Positions 1 through 9,609 of a stretch of DNA of 64,000 bases are shown here, in pieces. The notes under the pieces were generated by a model, which was not told the DNA's origin, did no database searches, and saw nothing but the letters and a program-made list of their open reading frames with translations. The stretch lies in assembly GCA_027488255.1 (NCBI GenBank), contig JAIYBZ010000029.1, positions 124,001 through 188,000 of the forward strand, read 5' to 3'. The stretch comes from Comamonadaceae bacterium. Its GTDB lineage: Bacteria > Pseudomonadota > Gammaproteobacteria > Burkholderiales > Burkholderiaceae_C. Each line of letters opens with the position of its first letter. Within the stretch, counting starts at the first letter, position 1. The position numbers and the translations under genes are program-made.

Positions 1-37
1 AGCGAACAATACATTCTGAAAAGTACGGAGACACCTT

Positions 38-1177
38 GTGACTAAATCGAACGCTGTTCGTTACGGCATCATTGGCTGCGGCATGATGGGACAAGAACAC
101 TTGCGCAACATCGCCTTGTTGCCCGGTGCCAGCGTGACTTGCATTTTTGAACCCGACGACGGCATGGCCGCCAGCAGCTTGGCCTTGGCACCCGGTGCCC
201 GGCGGGTCGGCAGCTTGGCCGCGGTGGTGACCGCCGCCGATGTGGATTGCCTCTTGATCGCCAGCCCCAATTTCCGACACGCCGACCAGCTGCGTGAAAT
301 TGCCGCCCTGCGTCCGCTGCCGGTTTTGCTCGAAAAACCCGCCTGCACCCACTTGCAAGATGTGCGAGAACTCGCCGCCTTGGGCCAAGCCTACCCTGCA
401 CCCATTTGGGTCGCCATGGAGTACCGCTACATGCCGCCCGTGGCCCGCTTGAGCGAAGAGGTGCACCACGCGCAACACATCGGCCCGATGAAAATGTTGT
501 CCATTCGAGAACACCGCTTTCCGTTTTTGGTCAAGGTCGGCGATTGGAACCGTTTCAACCGCTACACCGGGGGCACCTTGGTCGAAAAATGCTGCCACTT
601 TTTTGACCTGATGCGCCACATGACCCGCAGTGAACCGGTCCGGGTGTTTGCCTCGGCCTCGGCCGACCACAACCACTTGGACGAGCGCTATCCCGATGGC
701 ACCCCCGATATTTTGGACAACGCCTATGTGATCGTCGACTTTGCCAGCGGACAACGGGCCATGCTGGAGTTGTGCATGTTTGCCGAAGGCGCTCGCTACC
801 AAGAAGAAATTTCGGTGGTGGGCCCACGCGGCAAAGCCGAATGCTTCGTGCCCGGCCCCGGTCGTTTCTGGCCTGCCCACTTGGGTGCAGCGCCGGTGCC
901 CAAAGTGGTCATCAGCCCGCGCGAGCCGAAGGGGCCCTGGGAGTTGGATGTGCCGGTGGAACCGGTGGCGTTGGCCGCTGGCGACCACAACGGCTCCACG
1001 CTGTACCAGCACCAACGCTTCAACGCGGTGGTGCGCGGAGAAGGCCAAGTTGAAGTCAGTCTGAACGACGGCTTGGCGGCGGTGATGATGGGCTTGGCAG
1101 CCCAAGAATCGGCGCGCACCGGGCAAGCCATCAGTTTGCGGGAAGGCGACTACGCGCTCACCCCTCTCCGCGCCTGA
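38..1177 (+). CDS. Gfo/Idh/MocA family NAD(P)-dependent oxidoreductase (possible NAD-dependent glycosidase, see findings)
   Basis: GTG start; N-terminal Rossmann motif YGIIGCGMMGQEHLRNI, LLEKPACTH (EKP motif), GGTLVEKCCHFFDLMRHM. Confidence 0.9.
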   Translation: MTKSNAVRYGIIGCGMMGQEHLRNIALLPGASVTCIFEPDDGMAASSLALAPGARRVGSLAAVVTAADVDCLLIASPNFRHADQLREIAALRPLPVLLEKPACTHLQDVRELAALGQAYPAPIWVAMEYRYMPPVARLSEEVHHAQHIGPMKMLSIREHRFPFLVKVGDWNRFNRYTGGTLVEKCCHFFDLMRHMTRSEPVRVFASASADHNHLDERYPDGTPDILDNAYVIVDFASGQRAMLELCMFAEGARYQEEISVVGPRGKAECFVPGPGRFWPAHLGAAPVPKVVISPREPKGPWELDVPVEPVALAAGDHNGSTLYQHQRFNAVVRGEGQVEVSLNDGLAAVMMGLAAQESARTGQAISLREGDYALTPLRA

Positions 1178-1188
1178 CCCCCATGACC

Positions 1189-2127
1189 TTACAGCACTTG
1201 TCTCAAAAACTCTGCGGCGCGTTGCCAGTCCAACGCCGTCATGGCATGCCCGCCGCTGCGGCTTTGCCATCGCAAACGCTCGGGCATGGCTTGCCAAGCG
1301 GGTTGCAAGTGCTCAAACATGGCCCGCGTGCCTTGGGGATTGGCCCACAGGTCGTCCTCGGCCTGCAAAAGACACAAGCCGCGCAGAGCCAAAGCACGCA
1401 AGCTTTCAGCAGGCCAATCGGTTTGCGCCAAGTGGGCTTGGTGTCGGGCCTCTTGCGCTTGGGGCGACAACCAATGCGGAAAGCGCAAGGCCAATTCGGC
1501 CAAACTTTCGGCGCCAGGTGGCGCGGGATGCAAACGACTCACACCGCCCGTTCCCGAATTGTGCGACACCAAGGCTTGAATTCGGGCGTCGCCAACAGCT
1601 GCGGCCATGGCCGCTTTGCCACCACGGGAGTGGCCGATCACCGCGATCTTGGGCGACGGCAACACCTTCTCCAAAGCCGAGACGCTGTAGCGAATGCCCC
1701 AAGCCCAAACGGCGATTGCCGACCACGGCACTTCGGGCCAATGGCGATGCACCGGACCGCCACGCAAGGCATCAGGCCCGTCCCAGGCCAAGCCCACGCG
1801 ATCAAACCAACTGAGCGCCACACCATTCCCCAACACACTGTCTATGGCGGCATCGTTGATAACTTGGGGCCAACAACCATCTGGGCTCAACAGGGTGATA
1901 CCTGTCGATGGCTGCAGGGGCTCGGCTCGGTACAACAACCAAGAAACCCAGGCGGGATGCCCCACGCTCACCTGCCAGACCTGCACACGGTGGTTGGCAC
2001 CTTGCCACTGGTGGGCCAACACCACATCACAGGGGTCGTCATGGGGGGGCTGAGGGCCAAACAAGGCCTCCATGCCCTCGCCGTGGGGCACCGAAGGCCT
2101 CGAAAAATGGGTCGAATCATTCATCAT
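1189..2127 (-). CDS. alpha/beta hydrolase, CE15 (glucuronoyl esterase)-like, no signal peptide
   Basis: GHSRGGKAA nucleophile elbow resembling CE15 GCSRxGK; C-terminal GGHAMTALDW catalytic-His context. Confidence 0.75.
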   Translation of the reverse strand: MMNDSTHFSRPSVPHGEGMEALFGPQPPHDDPCDVVLAHQWQGANHRVQVWQVSVGHPAWVSWLLYRAEPLQPSTGITLLSPDGCWPQVINDAAIDSVLGNGVALSWFDRVGLAWDGPDALRGGPVHRHWPEVPWSAIAVWAWGIRYSVSALEKVLPSPKIAVIGHSRGGKAAMAAAVGDARIQALVSHNSGTGGVSRLHPAPPGAESLAELALRFPHWLSPQAQEARHQAHLAQTDWPAESLRALALRGLCLLQAEDDLWANPQGTRAMFEHLQPAWQAMPERLRWQSRSGGHAMTALDWQRAAEFLRQVL

Positions 2128-2200
2128 TCGTACAAACGATAGTTGTTTTTTTCAGAGCTTGCTCTACATTTTGTTTCATCACCACAACCGGAGACTTTTT

Positions 2201-3472
2201 ATGAAATCCATTCACATCAAATCCCTCGCTTTGGCTTTGGGCATTTCAGCCTTGGCCCCCTTGGTCATGGCCGGCGAAGTGCGTGTCATGTGCTACCAAG
2301 ACGGCGTGGAGTGCGACGTCACGGCAGAACTGGCCAAGCGTTTCGAAGCTGCCAATCCAGGCACCAAAATCATCATCGACACCGTACCCTACAAAACGGT
2401 GGTTGAGCAATTGCCCGTGCAATTGGCTGCTGGTCAAGGCCCTGACATCGCCCGTGTGACCGACTTGGGCGGTTTGTCCAAGTTTTACTTGGACATCTCC
2501 AAAGACCTGAAAAACCGAAAATATTTTGACGACAACTTTGGCGCCACGGCCCCTTGGTTGCGTCCAGCGGCCAACGACAAAGGCGTCTACGGCTTCATGT
2601 CTCAGCTGACCATGACCGGCCCCTTTGTTAACAAAACTTTGTTTGAACAAGCCAAAGTGCCGATGCCAGGGGCCAAAGCCACTTGGGACCAATGGGTGGC
2701 CGCTTCGCGCCAAGTGGCCAAAGCCACTCAAACCAAAGCCGCCATTGCGTGGGACCGTTCGGGACACCGTTTTGCAGGCCCCGCCATCAGTTATGGTGCG
2801 AAAATTTTTGATGCCAAAGGAGAGCCCATCATCGATGCAGGCTACAAAACTGCGGTCAACAAGTTTGTTGATTGGCACAAAGATGGCACCATGATGCGCG
2901 AAGTTTGGGCAGGCTCGGGCGGCTCGACCTATGCCTCTTCCATCGACGAATTCATCAACGGCAACGTGGTGATGGTGTTGGCAGGCAGCTGGCAAATCGG
3001 CAACTTGCAAAAGAAGGTCGGCACCAATTTTGACTGGGTGGCCGTGCCTAACCCATGCGGCCCAGCCGCTTGCTCGGGCATTCCTGGCGGCGCCGCTTGG
3101 GTGGCCTTGAAGACCAGCAAGTCGCCCAAAGAAACCGCCGCCTTCTTGGAATTCATGGCTTCTGAATCGGCTTACGCCGAGTTCACCGCGCGCACCAACA
3201 ACATTCCTGCGCATGCTGGTTTGGCTAAAAAAGGCGTCAACTACACCAGCGCTGACCCCGCGTCCAAAGCCGCTTTGGGCATCTTCAGTGCAGGCGTGAG
3301 CACACTGGCACCCACGGCCTACCAGTTCCAAGGGTTCAAGTTCAACCGCGCCATCATGTTGCCCACGGTCACTCGCGTGACGCAGGCCATTGTGGGTGAG
3401 ATGAACACCGACGAAGCCGTGAGCAAAATCAGCGCCGACATGAAAGACGCGATCCAGCAAGCCCAGAAGTGA
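2201..3472 (+). CDS. sugar ABC transporter substrate-binding protein
   Basis: Signal peptide MKSIHIKSLALALGISALAPLVMAGEV; extracellular solute-binding family 1 pattern; first gene of an ABC operon. Start moved from ORF start 2072 to ATG 2201 after GGAG. Confidence 0.9.
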   Translation: MKSIHIKSLALALGISALAPLVMAGEVRVMCYQDGVECDVTAELAKRFEAANPGTKIIIDTVPYKTVVEQLPVQLAAGQGPDIARVTDLGGLSKFYLDISKDLKNRKYFDDNFGATAPWLRPAANDKGVYGFMSQLTMTGPFVNKTLFEQAKVPMPGAKATWDQWVAASRQVAKATQTKAAIAWDRSGHRFAGPAISYGAKIFDAKGEPIIDAGYKTAVNKFVDWHKDGTMMREVWAGSGGSTYASSIDEFINGNVVMVLAGSWQIGNLQKKVGTNFDWVAVPNPCGPAACSGIPGGAAWVALKTSKSPKETAAFLEFMASESAYAEFTARTNNIPAHAGLAKKGVNYTSADPASKAALGIFSAGVSTLAPTAYQFQGFKFNRAIMLPTVTRVTQAIVGEMNTDEAVSKISADMKDAIQQAQK

Positions 3473-3511
3473 TGGCCGTCTAGGCTCAGCCCAGGCTTGG
3501 GCTGAACCCCA

Positions 3512-3542
3512 GGGGCATCCCACGGGATGCCCCCTTTTTTTC
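3512..3542 (+). terminator. intercistronic hairpin (GGGGCATCCC-AC-GGGATGCCCC + T-tract)
   Basis: 10-bp perfect stem followed by a poly-T run between the SBP stop and the permease start. Confidence 0.75.
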
Positions 3543-3583
3543 AAATCCCCTTGGGGCGCTCGCCGACACGACGAAAGTGGTCC

Positions 3584-4561
3584 ATGACCTTTCTTGCTTA
3601 TTTCTTCAACTTACTCGAGCCCGTGTTTCGGTTGGGCCAAAGGGTTCTGGGCATCCATCGCCTGGGCTGGCTGTTTGTCGCGCCCAACCTCGTCGTGTTT
3701 GGCTTGTTTTGTTTTCTGCCCATCGTCATCAACGTGGTCTACGCCACCACAGGCGGTGTCAACCTGATGCCTTGGACGCGCCCCTATACGGGCACTGAAA
3801 ATTTTCAAATTTTGTTTGAATGCGGCAACTACACCGATTTGTCCACCTGCCGCAAAGACATCTTCTGGCGGGCCATGGGCAACACCCTCAAGTTCAGCTT
3901 GATTCAAGTGGGCTTGATGGTTTTCTTTGCCCTCATCACCGCCTTGGTGCTCAACCGAAAAATCATCGGCCGAGGCTTCTGGCGTGGCGTCTTCTTTTAC
4001 CCCGTGTTGTTGTCCCCTGTCGTCGTCGCGCTGATCTGGAAATGGCTGCTGCAAAGCCAAGGCGCGTTCAACGCCGGACTGATCGCGATGGACAGCCCCC
4101 CCATTGAATGGCTCACCGATGCTGGATGGGCGTTTTTCTGGGCCGTGTTTGTTTCTATTTGGGCGCACATGGGCTTCTACACTTTGATTCTTTTGGCCGG
4201 TCTGCAAGCCATTCCCAAAGACCTCTATGAAGCCGCAGAAATGGACCGTGCCTCGCCCTGGCGCACGCTGACACGCATCACCCTGCCCTTGCTGCTGCCC
4301 AATTTGGTGGTGGTGCTGGTGTTGGCGGCGATCCGCGCGGTGCAGGTGTTCGACGAGGTCTTTGTGCTAACGGGTGGCGGCCCGGGTTCGGCCACCACAT
4401 TCATCGTGCAATTCATCTACCAAACCGGTTTTGCCGAGCAAATTCATTTGTACGGACTGGCCGCCGCAGCTTCCCTGGCACTGGCTCTTTTCTTGATTTT
4501 GCTGACGTTGGCGCAACTGCGTTTGACACGTGCGAACGAACTTGGACAAAAGGCACGTTGA
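3584..4561 (+). CDS. carbohydrate ABC transporter permease (MalF-type)
   Basis: Multiple TM segments; EAA-loop-like DLYEAAEMDRASPWRTLTRITLPLLLPNL. Confidence 0.92.
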   Translation: MTFLAYFFNLLEPVFRLGQRVLGIHRLGWLFVAPNLVVFGLFCFLPIVINVVYATTGGVNLMPWTRPYTGTENFQILFECGNYTDLSTCRKDIFWRAMGNTLKFSLIQVGLMVFFALITALVLNRKIIGRGFWRGVFFYPVLLSPVVVALIWKWLLQSQGAFNAGLIAMDSPPIEWLTDAGWAFFWAVFVSIWAHMGFYTLILLAGLQAIPKDLYEAAEMDRASPWRTLTRITLPLLLPNLVVVLVLAAIRAVQVFDEVFVLTGGGPGSATTFIVQFIYQTGFAEQIHLYGLAAAASLALALFLILLTLAQLRLTRANELGQKAR

Positions 4562-4562
4562 C

Positions 4563-5612
4563 ATGACCTCGCTGAACTTTCTATTCAAAACCCGAGGGGT
4601 GCGCCGACTGCATTGGACCGACAGCGTCAGCTACCTGTACTTGGTCGTGGGCTTGTTCACGATGTTTGCGCCCGTGGTCTGGTTGGTCATGTCGTCGTTT
4701 AAAACCGAAGCCGCGATTGCCCAATTTCCGCCCAGCTTTTTGCCTTACAGCCAAAAATCAATTTCTGTCCCGGGACACGACAAGCCACTGCCCTTGTTCA
4801 AAGTCACGATGGAAGATGGCAGCCAGCGCGAGATGGTGCAAATCAACCGCATCGGCATCAAAGCCAATATGGTCGATCCGGCTGCGCCTGAAGAACGCAT
4901 CTCGGTCAACATCAACCAACGCCAGCCGGTGAACGAATTGAAGTGGGCGTGGAACAACTACACCGACCTCTTCGACAAATTCAGCTTTGGCACCTATTTG
5001 TGGAACAGCGTGTTCATCACGGTGGTGGCCACGGCCTTGACTTTGTTGTTCAACTCGATGGCGGCATTTGCCCTGTCCAAATACCGATTCAAAGGACAAA
5101 AGGCCGTCTTTCTGCTGATCATCGCCACCCTGATGATTCCGCCCACCATCATTTTGGTGCCGGTGTTTTTGGTCATCAACCAAGTCGGCTTGCTGAACAG
5201 CTTGTGGGGCGTGATCTTGCCTGCCGTGGCCACGCCCACCGGGGTGTTTTTATTGCGGCAATACATGCTGACCATTCCCGACGAATTGCTGGAGGCCGCT
5301 CGCATGGACCACGCCAGCGAATGGCGCATTTACTGGCGCATCGTGTTGCCTTTGTCGGCGCCCGCCTTGGCGGTATTGGCTATTTTCTCGGTCATGTGGC
5401 GCTGGAATGACTTTTTGCTGCCCTTGATCGTGCTGTCGCAAAACGAGTTTTTCACACTGCAATTGGCTTTGAATTCATTCCAAGGAGAGCTCAACACCCA
5501 ATGGCATTACTTGCTGGCCATGACCGTCATCACCTTGCTCCCGGTCACCTTGGTTTTTGCCTTTCTCCAACGCTACATCACCACAGGCATTGCCGGTGCC
5601 GGTGTCAAGTAA
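4563..5612 (+). CDS. carbohydrate ABC transporter permease (MalG-type) with a long periplasmic insertion after TM1
   Basis: EAA-loop DELLEAARMDHASEWRIYWRIVLPLSAPAL; TM pattern. Confidence 0.92.
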   Translation: MTSLNFLFKTRGVRRLHWTDSVSYLYLVVGLFTMFAPVVWLVMSSFKTEAAIAQFPPSFLPYSQKSISVPGHDKPLPLFKVTMEDGSQREMVQINRIGIKANMVDPAAPEERISVNINQRQPVNELKWAWNNYTDLFDKFSFGTYLWNSVFITVVATALTLLFNSMAAFALSKYRFKGQKAVFLLIIATLMIPPTIILVPVFLVINQVGLLNSLWGVILPAVATPTGVFLLRQYMLTIPDELLEAARMDHASEWRIYWRIVLPLSAPALAVLAIFSVMWRWNDFLLPLIVLSQNEFFTLQLALNSFQGELNTQWHYLLAMTVITLLPVTLVFAFLQRYITTGIAGAGVK

Positions 5613-5636
5613 CCCCCTTTTCGATTGGACCCTCGC

Positions 5637-6677
5637 GTGTCGACTCTCTCTCTTCAATCCATACACAAGCAATTTGAGCAAACGCCCGTCATTCATGGCG
5701 TTGATCTCGAGGTTAAAAACGGCGAATTCGTGGTTTTTGTAGGCCCATCGGGCTGCGGCAAGTCCACCTTGTTGCGCATGATTGCGGGCCTGGACGAGCC
5801 CACCAGCGGACGCATCTTGATCGACGGCGAAGAGGTCAACGCCATCGGCGCAGCGGACCGGGGCTGCGCCATGGTGTTTCAGTCGTATGCACTCTATCCG
5901 CACATGACGGTCTACGCCAACATGGCCTTTGGCCTTGAAAACGCCAAAGTTCCAAAAGCCGAGATCGAACAAAAAGTCCAAGAAGCGGCCGCCCTGTTGC
6001 GCTTGGACACGCTGCTGCAACGCCGCCCAACCCAACTCTCGGGGGGGCAACGTCAGCGTGTTGCGATTGGCCGTGCCATTGTGCGAAACCCCAAAATCTT
6101 TTTGTTCGATGAACCCTTGTCTAACTTAGACGCCGAGCTCCGGGTTTCGATGCGCACCGAATTGCGCGAGTTGCACCAGCGCCTCGAGTCCACCATGATT
6201 TACGTCACCCACGACCAAGTGGAAGCCATGACCATGGCCGACAAAATTGTGGTGTTGCGCGCGGGCAAGGTCGAACAGGTGGGCAGCCCAGAGGCGCTGT
6301 ATCAACGCCCTTGCAACACCTTTGTGGCCGGTTTCATTGGCAGCCCGCGCATGAACTTTCTGCCTTTCGCGGCGCTGAGTGCAGCCAGTGGCCTCACCCA
6401 TGGCCTGCCCGACCAAACCGACCAAGTGGGCATTCGCCCTGAGCACTGGCAATTGTGCGAGGCAGGACAAGGCGTCGGCGTTGAAGTCACGGCCTCCGAG
6501 TACATGGGGTCACAGCGTTTGGTGCAAGCCCGTTTGGGGCAAGACCATCGCTTGGAAATTTTGCTCAGCGGTGAGCACCACATCCAGACCGGCCAAACCT
6601 TGCATGTGCGGGTCGATCGCCCGCACATCCATGCCTTCGACCAGCAGGGCCAGCGCATCGAAGGCTCGGCCGCATGA
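5637..6677 (+). CDS. sugar ABC transporter ATP-binding protein (UgpC/MsmK type)
   Basis: Walker [10 protein letters not shown], signature [14 protein letters not shown], Walker [14 protein letters not shown]. Likely GTG start at 5637 (TTG at 5625 also possible). Confidence 0.95.
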   Translation: MSTLSLQSIHKQFEQTPVIHGVDLEVKNGEFVVFVGPSGCGKSTLLRMIAGLDEPTSGRILIDGEEVNAIGAADRGCAMVFQSYALYPHMTVYANMAFGLENAKVPKAEIEQKVQEAAALLRLDTLLQRRPTQLSGGQRQRVAIGRAIVRNPKIFLFDEPLSNLDAELRVSMRTELRELHQRLESTMIYVTHDQVEAMTMADKIVVLRAGKVEQVGSPEALYQRPCNTFVAGFIGSPRMNFLPFAALSAASGLTHGLPDQTDQVGIRPEHWQLCEAGQGVGVEVTASEYMGSQRLVQARLGQDHRLEILLSGEHHIQTGQTLHVRVDRPHIHAFDQQGQRIEGSAA

Positions 6678-8815
6678 AGCCCATTGAAGCCGTCTCATGG
6701 GTCATTCACCCCCAAGCCGAAGTCGCTGACGCACATGCTGACTTGACCGATGGCGGTCAGTTGCGGGTGGTGTTTTTGTCGCCAACCCTGGCCCGCATGA
6801 GCTGGGTCCCCCGCACAGGCTTTCGTGAGCCGCGCACCTGGTCGATTGCGCCAGAGGGCCACGGCGATGTGCCTTGGGAGGGCCGCGCCCGAGACAGCCT
6901 GGCGGGCTTTGAGCGCCCACCCCTCCAAGTCGACGGCGAGTACTTGGGCACCGAGCGCCTGCGGGTTCGGCTGACGGCGGGTCGTGGTGGCGCCGTTCGC
7001 GCCATCTGGTCCGATCCCAGCAGCCAATCGGTGCTGATGGAAGACCGCGTCACCAGCGCCTATTTGGATGAACGACGCACTGGCCTGGTACGGCACAGTG
7101 TGGTGCGGCACCCCGGCGAACATTACTTTGGGCTGGGCGACAAAACAGGCCCGCTGAACCTGCACGGCAGGCGCCTGCGGTGCTTGGGCCAAGACTCCAT
7201 CGGGTATGACCCCTTGAGCGGCGACCCCCTGTACAAGCACTGGCCCTTTTTGTTAACCCGCACCCTGCAAGGGTTGTGGATCGGCACTTACTACGACACC
7301 TTGTCGGCCTGCACTTTCGACTTAGGGTGTGAACACGACAACTACCATGGCCTTTTCCGCAGCGTGGACATCGATGACGGCGATTTAGATTGTTACGTCA
7401 TGGCCGGCCGCACGCCCGGCGAAGTAATTGCCCAATTTGTGCGTTTGGTCGGTGGCACCCATTTGCCCCCACGCTGGACCTTGGGCTATGCACAAACAGC
7501 GATGGGCCTGGCCGATGCCCCCGATGCCCAGCAACAACTCGACCGCTTCATCGACGAGTGCCAGCGGCAACGCATGCCCATTTCCTCATTCCATTACGGC
7601 TCGGGCTACTCCAGCCGCGGCAAACAGCGCTATGTGTTCACCTGGAACGCCAGCAAGTTTCCCGACCCGCAAGCGATCAATGCCAAATTTCACCGCGCAG
7701 GCATGCGCTTGGTGGCCAACCTCAAGCCGTGTTTGTTGGACGACCATCCCGCCTATGCCCAACTGCAAGAAGCACAAGCTTTTGTTGAGCACGAGCACTC
7801 GCAAACCCCGGTGGTGGAACCTTATTGGGATGGTCAAGGCTCACATTTGGATTTCACCAAACCCCAAGCCATCGCTTGGTGGCAAACCCAGTTGCGCGAA
7901 CAGATTCTTGAAAAAGGCATCGAGATCGGTTGGAACGACAACAACGAATACGCGATCGCGGCGGAAGACGCCATCAGTCACGGCTTTGGCCAAGCCCTGC
8001 CCATTCATCGCTCACGTCCCTTGCATGCCCTGCTGATGACGCGCGCCACCTTTGAGGCGCAAATGGCTTGGCAAGCGCAAGAAGGCCAGCAAGATCACGC
8101 GTTCACCGTGACGCGCGCGGGGCCACCGGGCATCCAGCGCTACGCCCAAACTTGGTCGGGCGACAACACCACCAGTTGGGCCACTTTGAAGTGGAACATT
8201 CGCACGGGCTTGCAAATGAGCTTGTCCGGCATGTTCAACATCGGCCACGATGTAGGCGGTTTTTATGGGCCCTTGCCCGAGCCCGAGTTGTTCTTGCGCT
8301 GGGTGCAGGCCTGCGCCTTGAACCCCCGCATGGTGATGAACTCTTGGAAAGCCGGCAACGTAAGCAATGTGCCCTGGATGCACCCCTCGGTGACCGATGG
8401 TGTGCGCTCGGCCATTGAATTGCGTTACCGACTCATGCCCTATCTTTGGTCGTGTTTTGAAGCCGCCAGCCGCGACGCGGTGCCCATCATTCGGCCCACG
8501 TTTTACAACTTCCCCGACGACGAACAGTGCTTGCAAGACAGTGACGAGTTCATGCTCGGCGACTCCTTGCTGGTGGCACCGGTGGTGCAAGCTGGCGCGC
8601 AAACCCGCACGCTGTACTTGCCAGCACTGCCTAAGGGCCTGGGCTGGATCGATTTTCACACTCGGCAGCGTTTTCAAGCCGGGCAAAGCCACACCGTTTC
8701 CGCTGATGGCCTGCCCTTGTTCGTGGTGCAAGGCGCGTCCCTTCCGCTGGCGGCACCCCGTCCGGGTGAGGTGGCCAGGTTTGACGATCCCGTGAGTGAG
8801 ACCGTGCAGTTTTAA
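6674..8815 (+). CDS. glycoside hydrolase family 31
   Basis: GH31 nucleophile region IEIGWNDNNEY; acid/base region WSGDNTTSW; MSLSGMFNIGHDVGGF; 4-bp overlap with the ATPase gene. Confidence 0.9.
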   Translation: MKPIEAVSWVIHPQAEVADAHADLTDGGQLRVVFLSPTLARMSWVPRTGFREPRTWSIAPEGHGDVPWEGRARDSLAGFERPPLQVDGEYLGTERLRVRLTAGRGGAVRAIWSDPSSQSVLMEDRVTSAYLDERRTGLVRHSVVRHPGEHYFGLGDKTGPLNLHGRRLRCLGQDSIGYDPLSGDPLYKHWPFLLTRTLQGLWIGTYYDTLSACTFDLGCEHDNYHGLFRSVDIDDGDLDCYVMAGRTPGEVIAQFVRLVGGTHLPPRWTLGYAQTAMGLADAPDAQQQLDRFIDECQRQRMPISSFHYGSGYSSRGKQRYVFTWNASKFPDPQAINAKFHRAGMRLVANLKPCLLDDHPAYAQLQEAQAFVEHEHSQTPVVEPYWDGQGSHLDFTKPQAIAWWQTQLREQILEKGIEIGWNDNNEYAIAAEDAISHGFGQALPIHRSRPLHALLMTRATFEAQMAWQAQEGQQDHAFTVTRAGPPGIQRYAQTWSGDNTTSWATLKWNIRTGLQMSLSGMFNIGHDVGGFYGPLPEPELFLRWVQACALNPRMVMNSWKAGNVSNVPWMHPSVTDGVRSAIELRYRLMPYLWSCFEAASRDAVPIIRPTFYNFPDDEQCLQDSDEFMLGDSLLVAPVVQAGAQTRTLYLPALPKGLGWIDFHTRQRFQAGQSHTVSADGLPLFVVQGASLPLAAPRPGEVARFDDPVSETVQF

Positions 8816-8829
8816 AGGTGCTTGGGCGG

Positions 8830-9609
8830 CTAAAAGAACAACATGTGGGCCGCGACCAAGGCCAAGAAACCGGCAAATGCCAATTGCAATCGGCGCTTGT
8901 CCATGCGCTGCGACAAGCGCGCACCGGCATTCGCAAACACCACACTGATGACGCTGATGCCCATGAACGCACTGAGGTGCACATAGCCCCAAGTGACGGC
9001 GGTGTCGTGGCCGGTCATGCCCAAGCCGACCGCGCCGATCAAAGAAATAGGAATCGCCACCGCCGAGCTCACCACCACGGCTTGTCGCATGTCGATGCCA
9101 CGCAACACCAAATATGGCACCGTCATGGCGCCACCGCTGACGCCCAGCAAAGTTGAGATGTGACCAATCACCAAGCCTGCCCCCATCAGCTCGGTCTTGG
9201 CAGGTGCAGCTTGGCTGACTTCATTGGCTTTTTTGCGCAGCAGTGTGATGCAAGTCACCAAGGCAAACACGCCAAACCCCAGCTTTAAGCCTGCCGTGGG
9301 GAGCACATTGGCCAAGCAAACCGCCAATACGGCGCCGGCACTGACGGCTGCGCTCAACCAGTACAACGGTTGAAATTGCATGCGTTTCGCACGCCAGTGT
9401 GTCCAACTGCTGCTGACCGATGTGACCACGATGCAGGCCAGCGATGTGGCCACGGCGTAATGCATGACCTGCGGCCCCAAGACAGGATCGAGCCGCCACA
9501 AAAAGTACAAGGTCGGCACGATCACCAAGCCGCCCCCCACGCCAAACAAGCCCGCTGTAAATCCCCCTGCGGCTCCCACCAGCAGGTACAACAGCCACAA
9601 GGGCATCAT
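8830..9609 (-). CDS. TauE/SafE family (sulfite exporter-type) membrane protein
   Basis: GGFTAGLFGVGGGLVIVPTL and GHISTLLGVSGGAMTVPYL repeats; ATG at 9609 gives a 4-bp ATGA overlap with the upstream gene. Confidence 0.88.
   Translation of the reverse strand: MMPLWLLYLLVGAAGGFTAGLFGVGGGLVIVPTLYFLWRLDPVLGPQVMHYAVATSLACIVVTSVSSSWTHWRAKRMQFQPLYWLSAAVSAGAVLAVCLANVLPTAGLKLGFGVFALVTCITLLRKKANEVSQAAPAKTELMGAGLVIGHISTLLGVSGGAMTVPYLVLRGIDMRQAVVVSSAVAIPISLIGAVGLGMTGHDTAVTWGYVHLSAFMGISVISVVFANAGARLSQRMDKRRLQLAFAGFLALVAAHMLFF

Noticed and set aside
1183-2142. 319-aa plus-strand ORF
   Set aside because: Antisense shadow of the CE15-like hydrolase; the translation has no domain-like pattern.
2115-2142. Imperfect inverted repeat ATTCGTACAAACGAT near the divergent esterase/SBP start
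   Set aside because: Only a 4-bp core (TCGT...ACGA) is symmetric; too weak to call an operator without comparative data.
2246-3544. 432-aa minus-strand ORF
   Set aside because: Opposite the clearly recognisable ABC substrate-binding protein; His/Gly-rich shadow typical of high-GC DNA.
8012-8992. 326-aa minus-strand ORF
   Set aside because: Antisense to GH31 and spans the convergent gene end; no recognisable motif.
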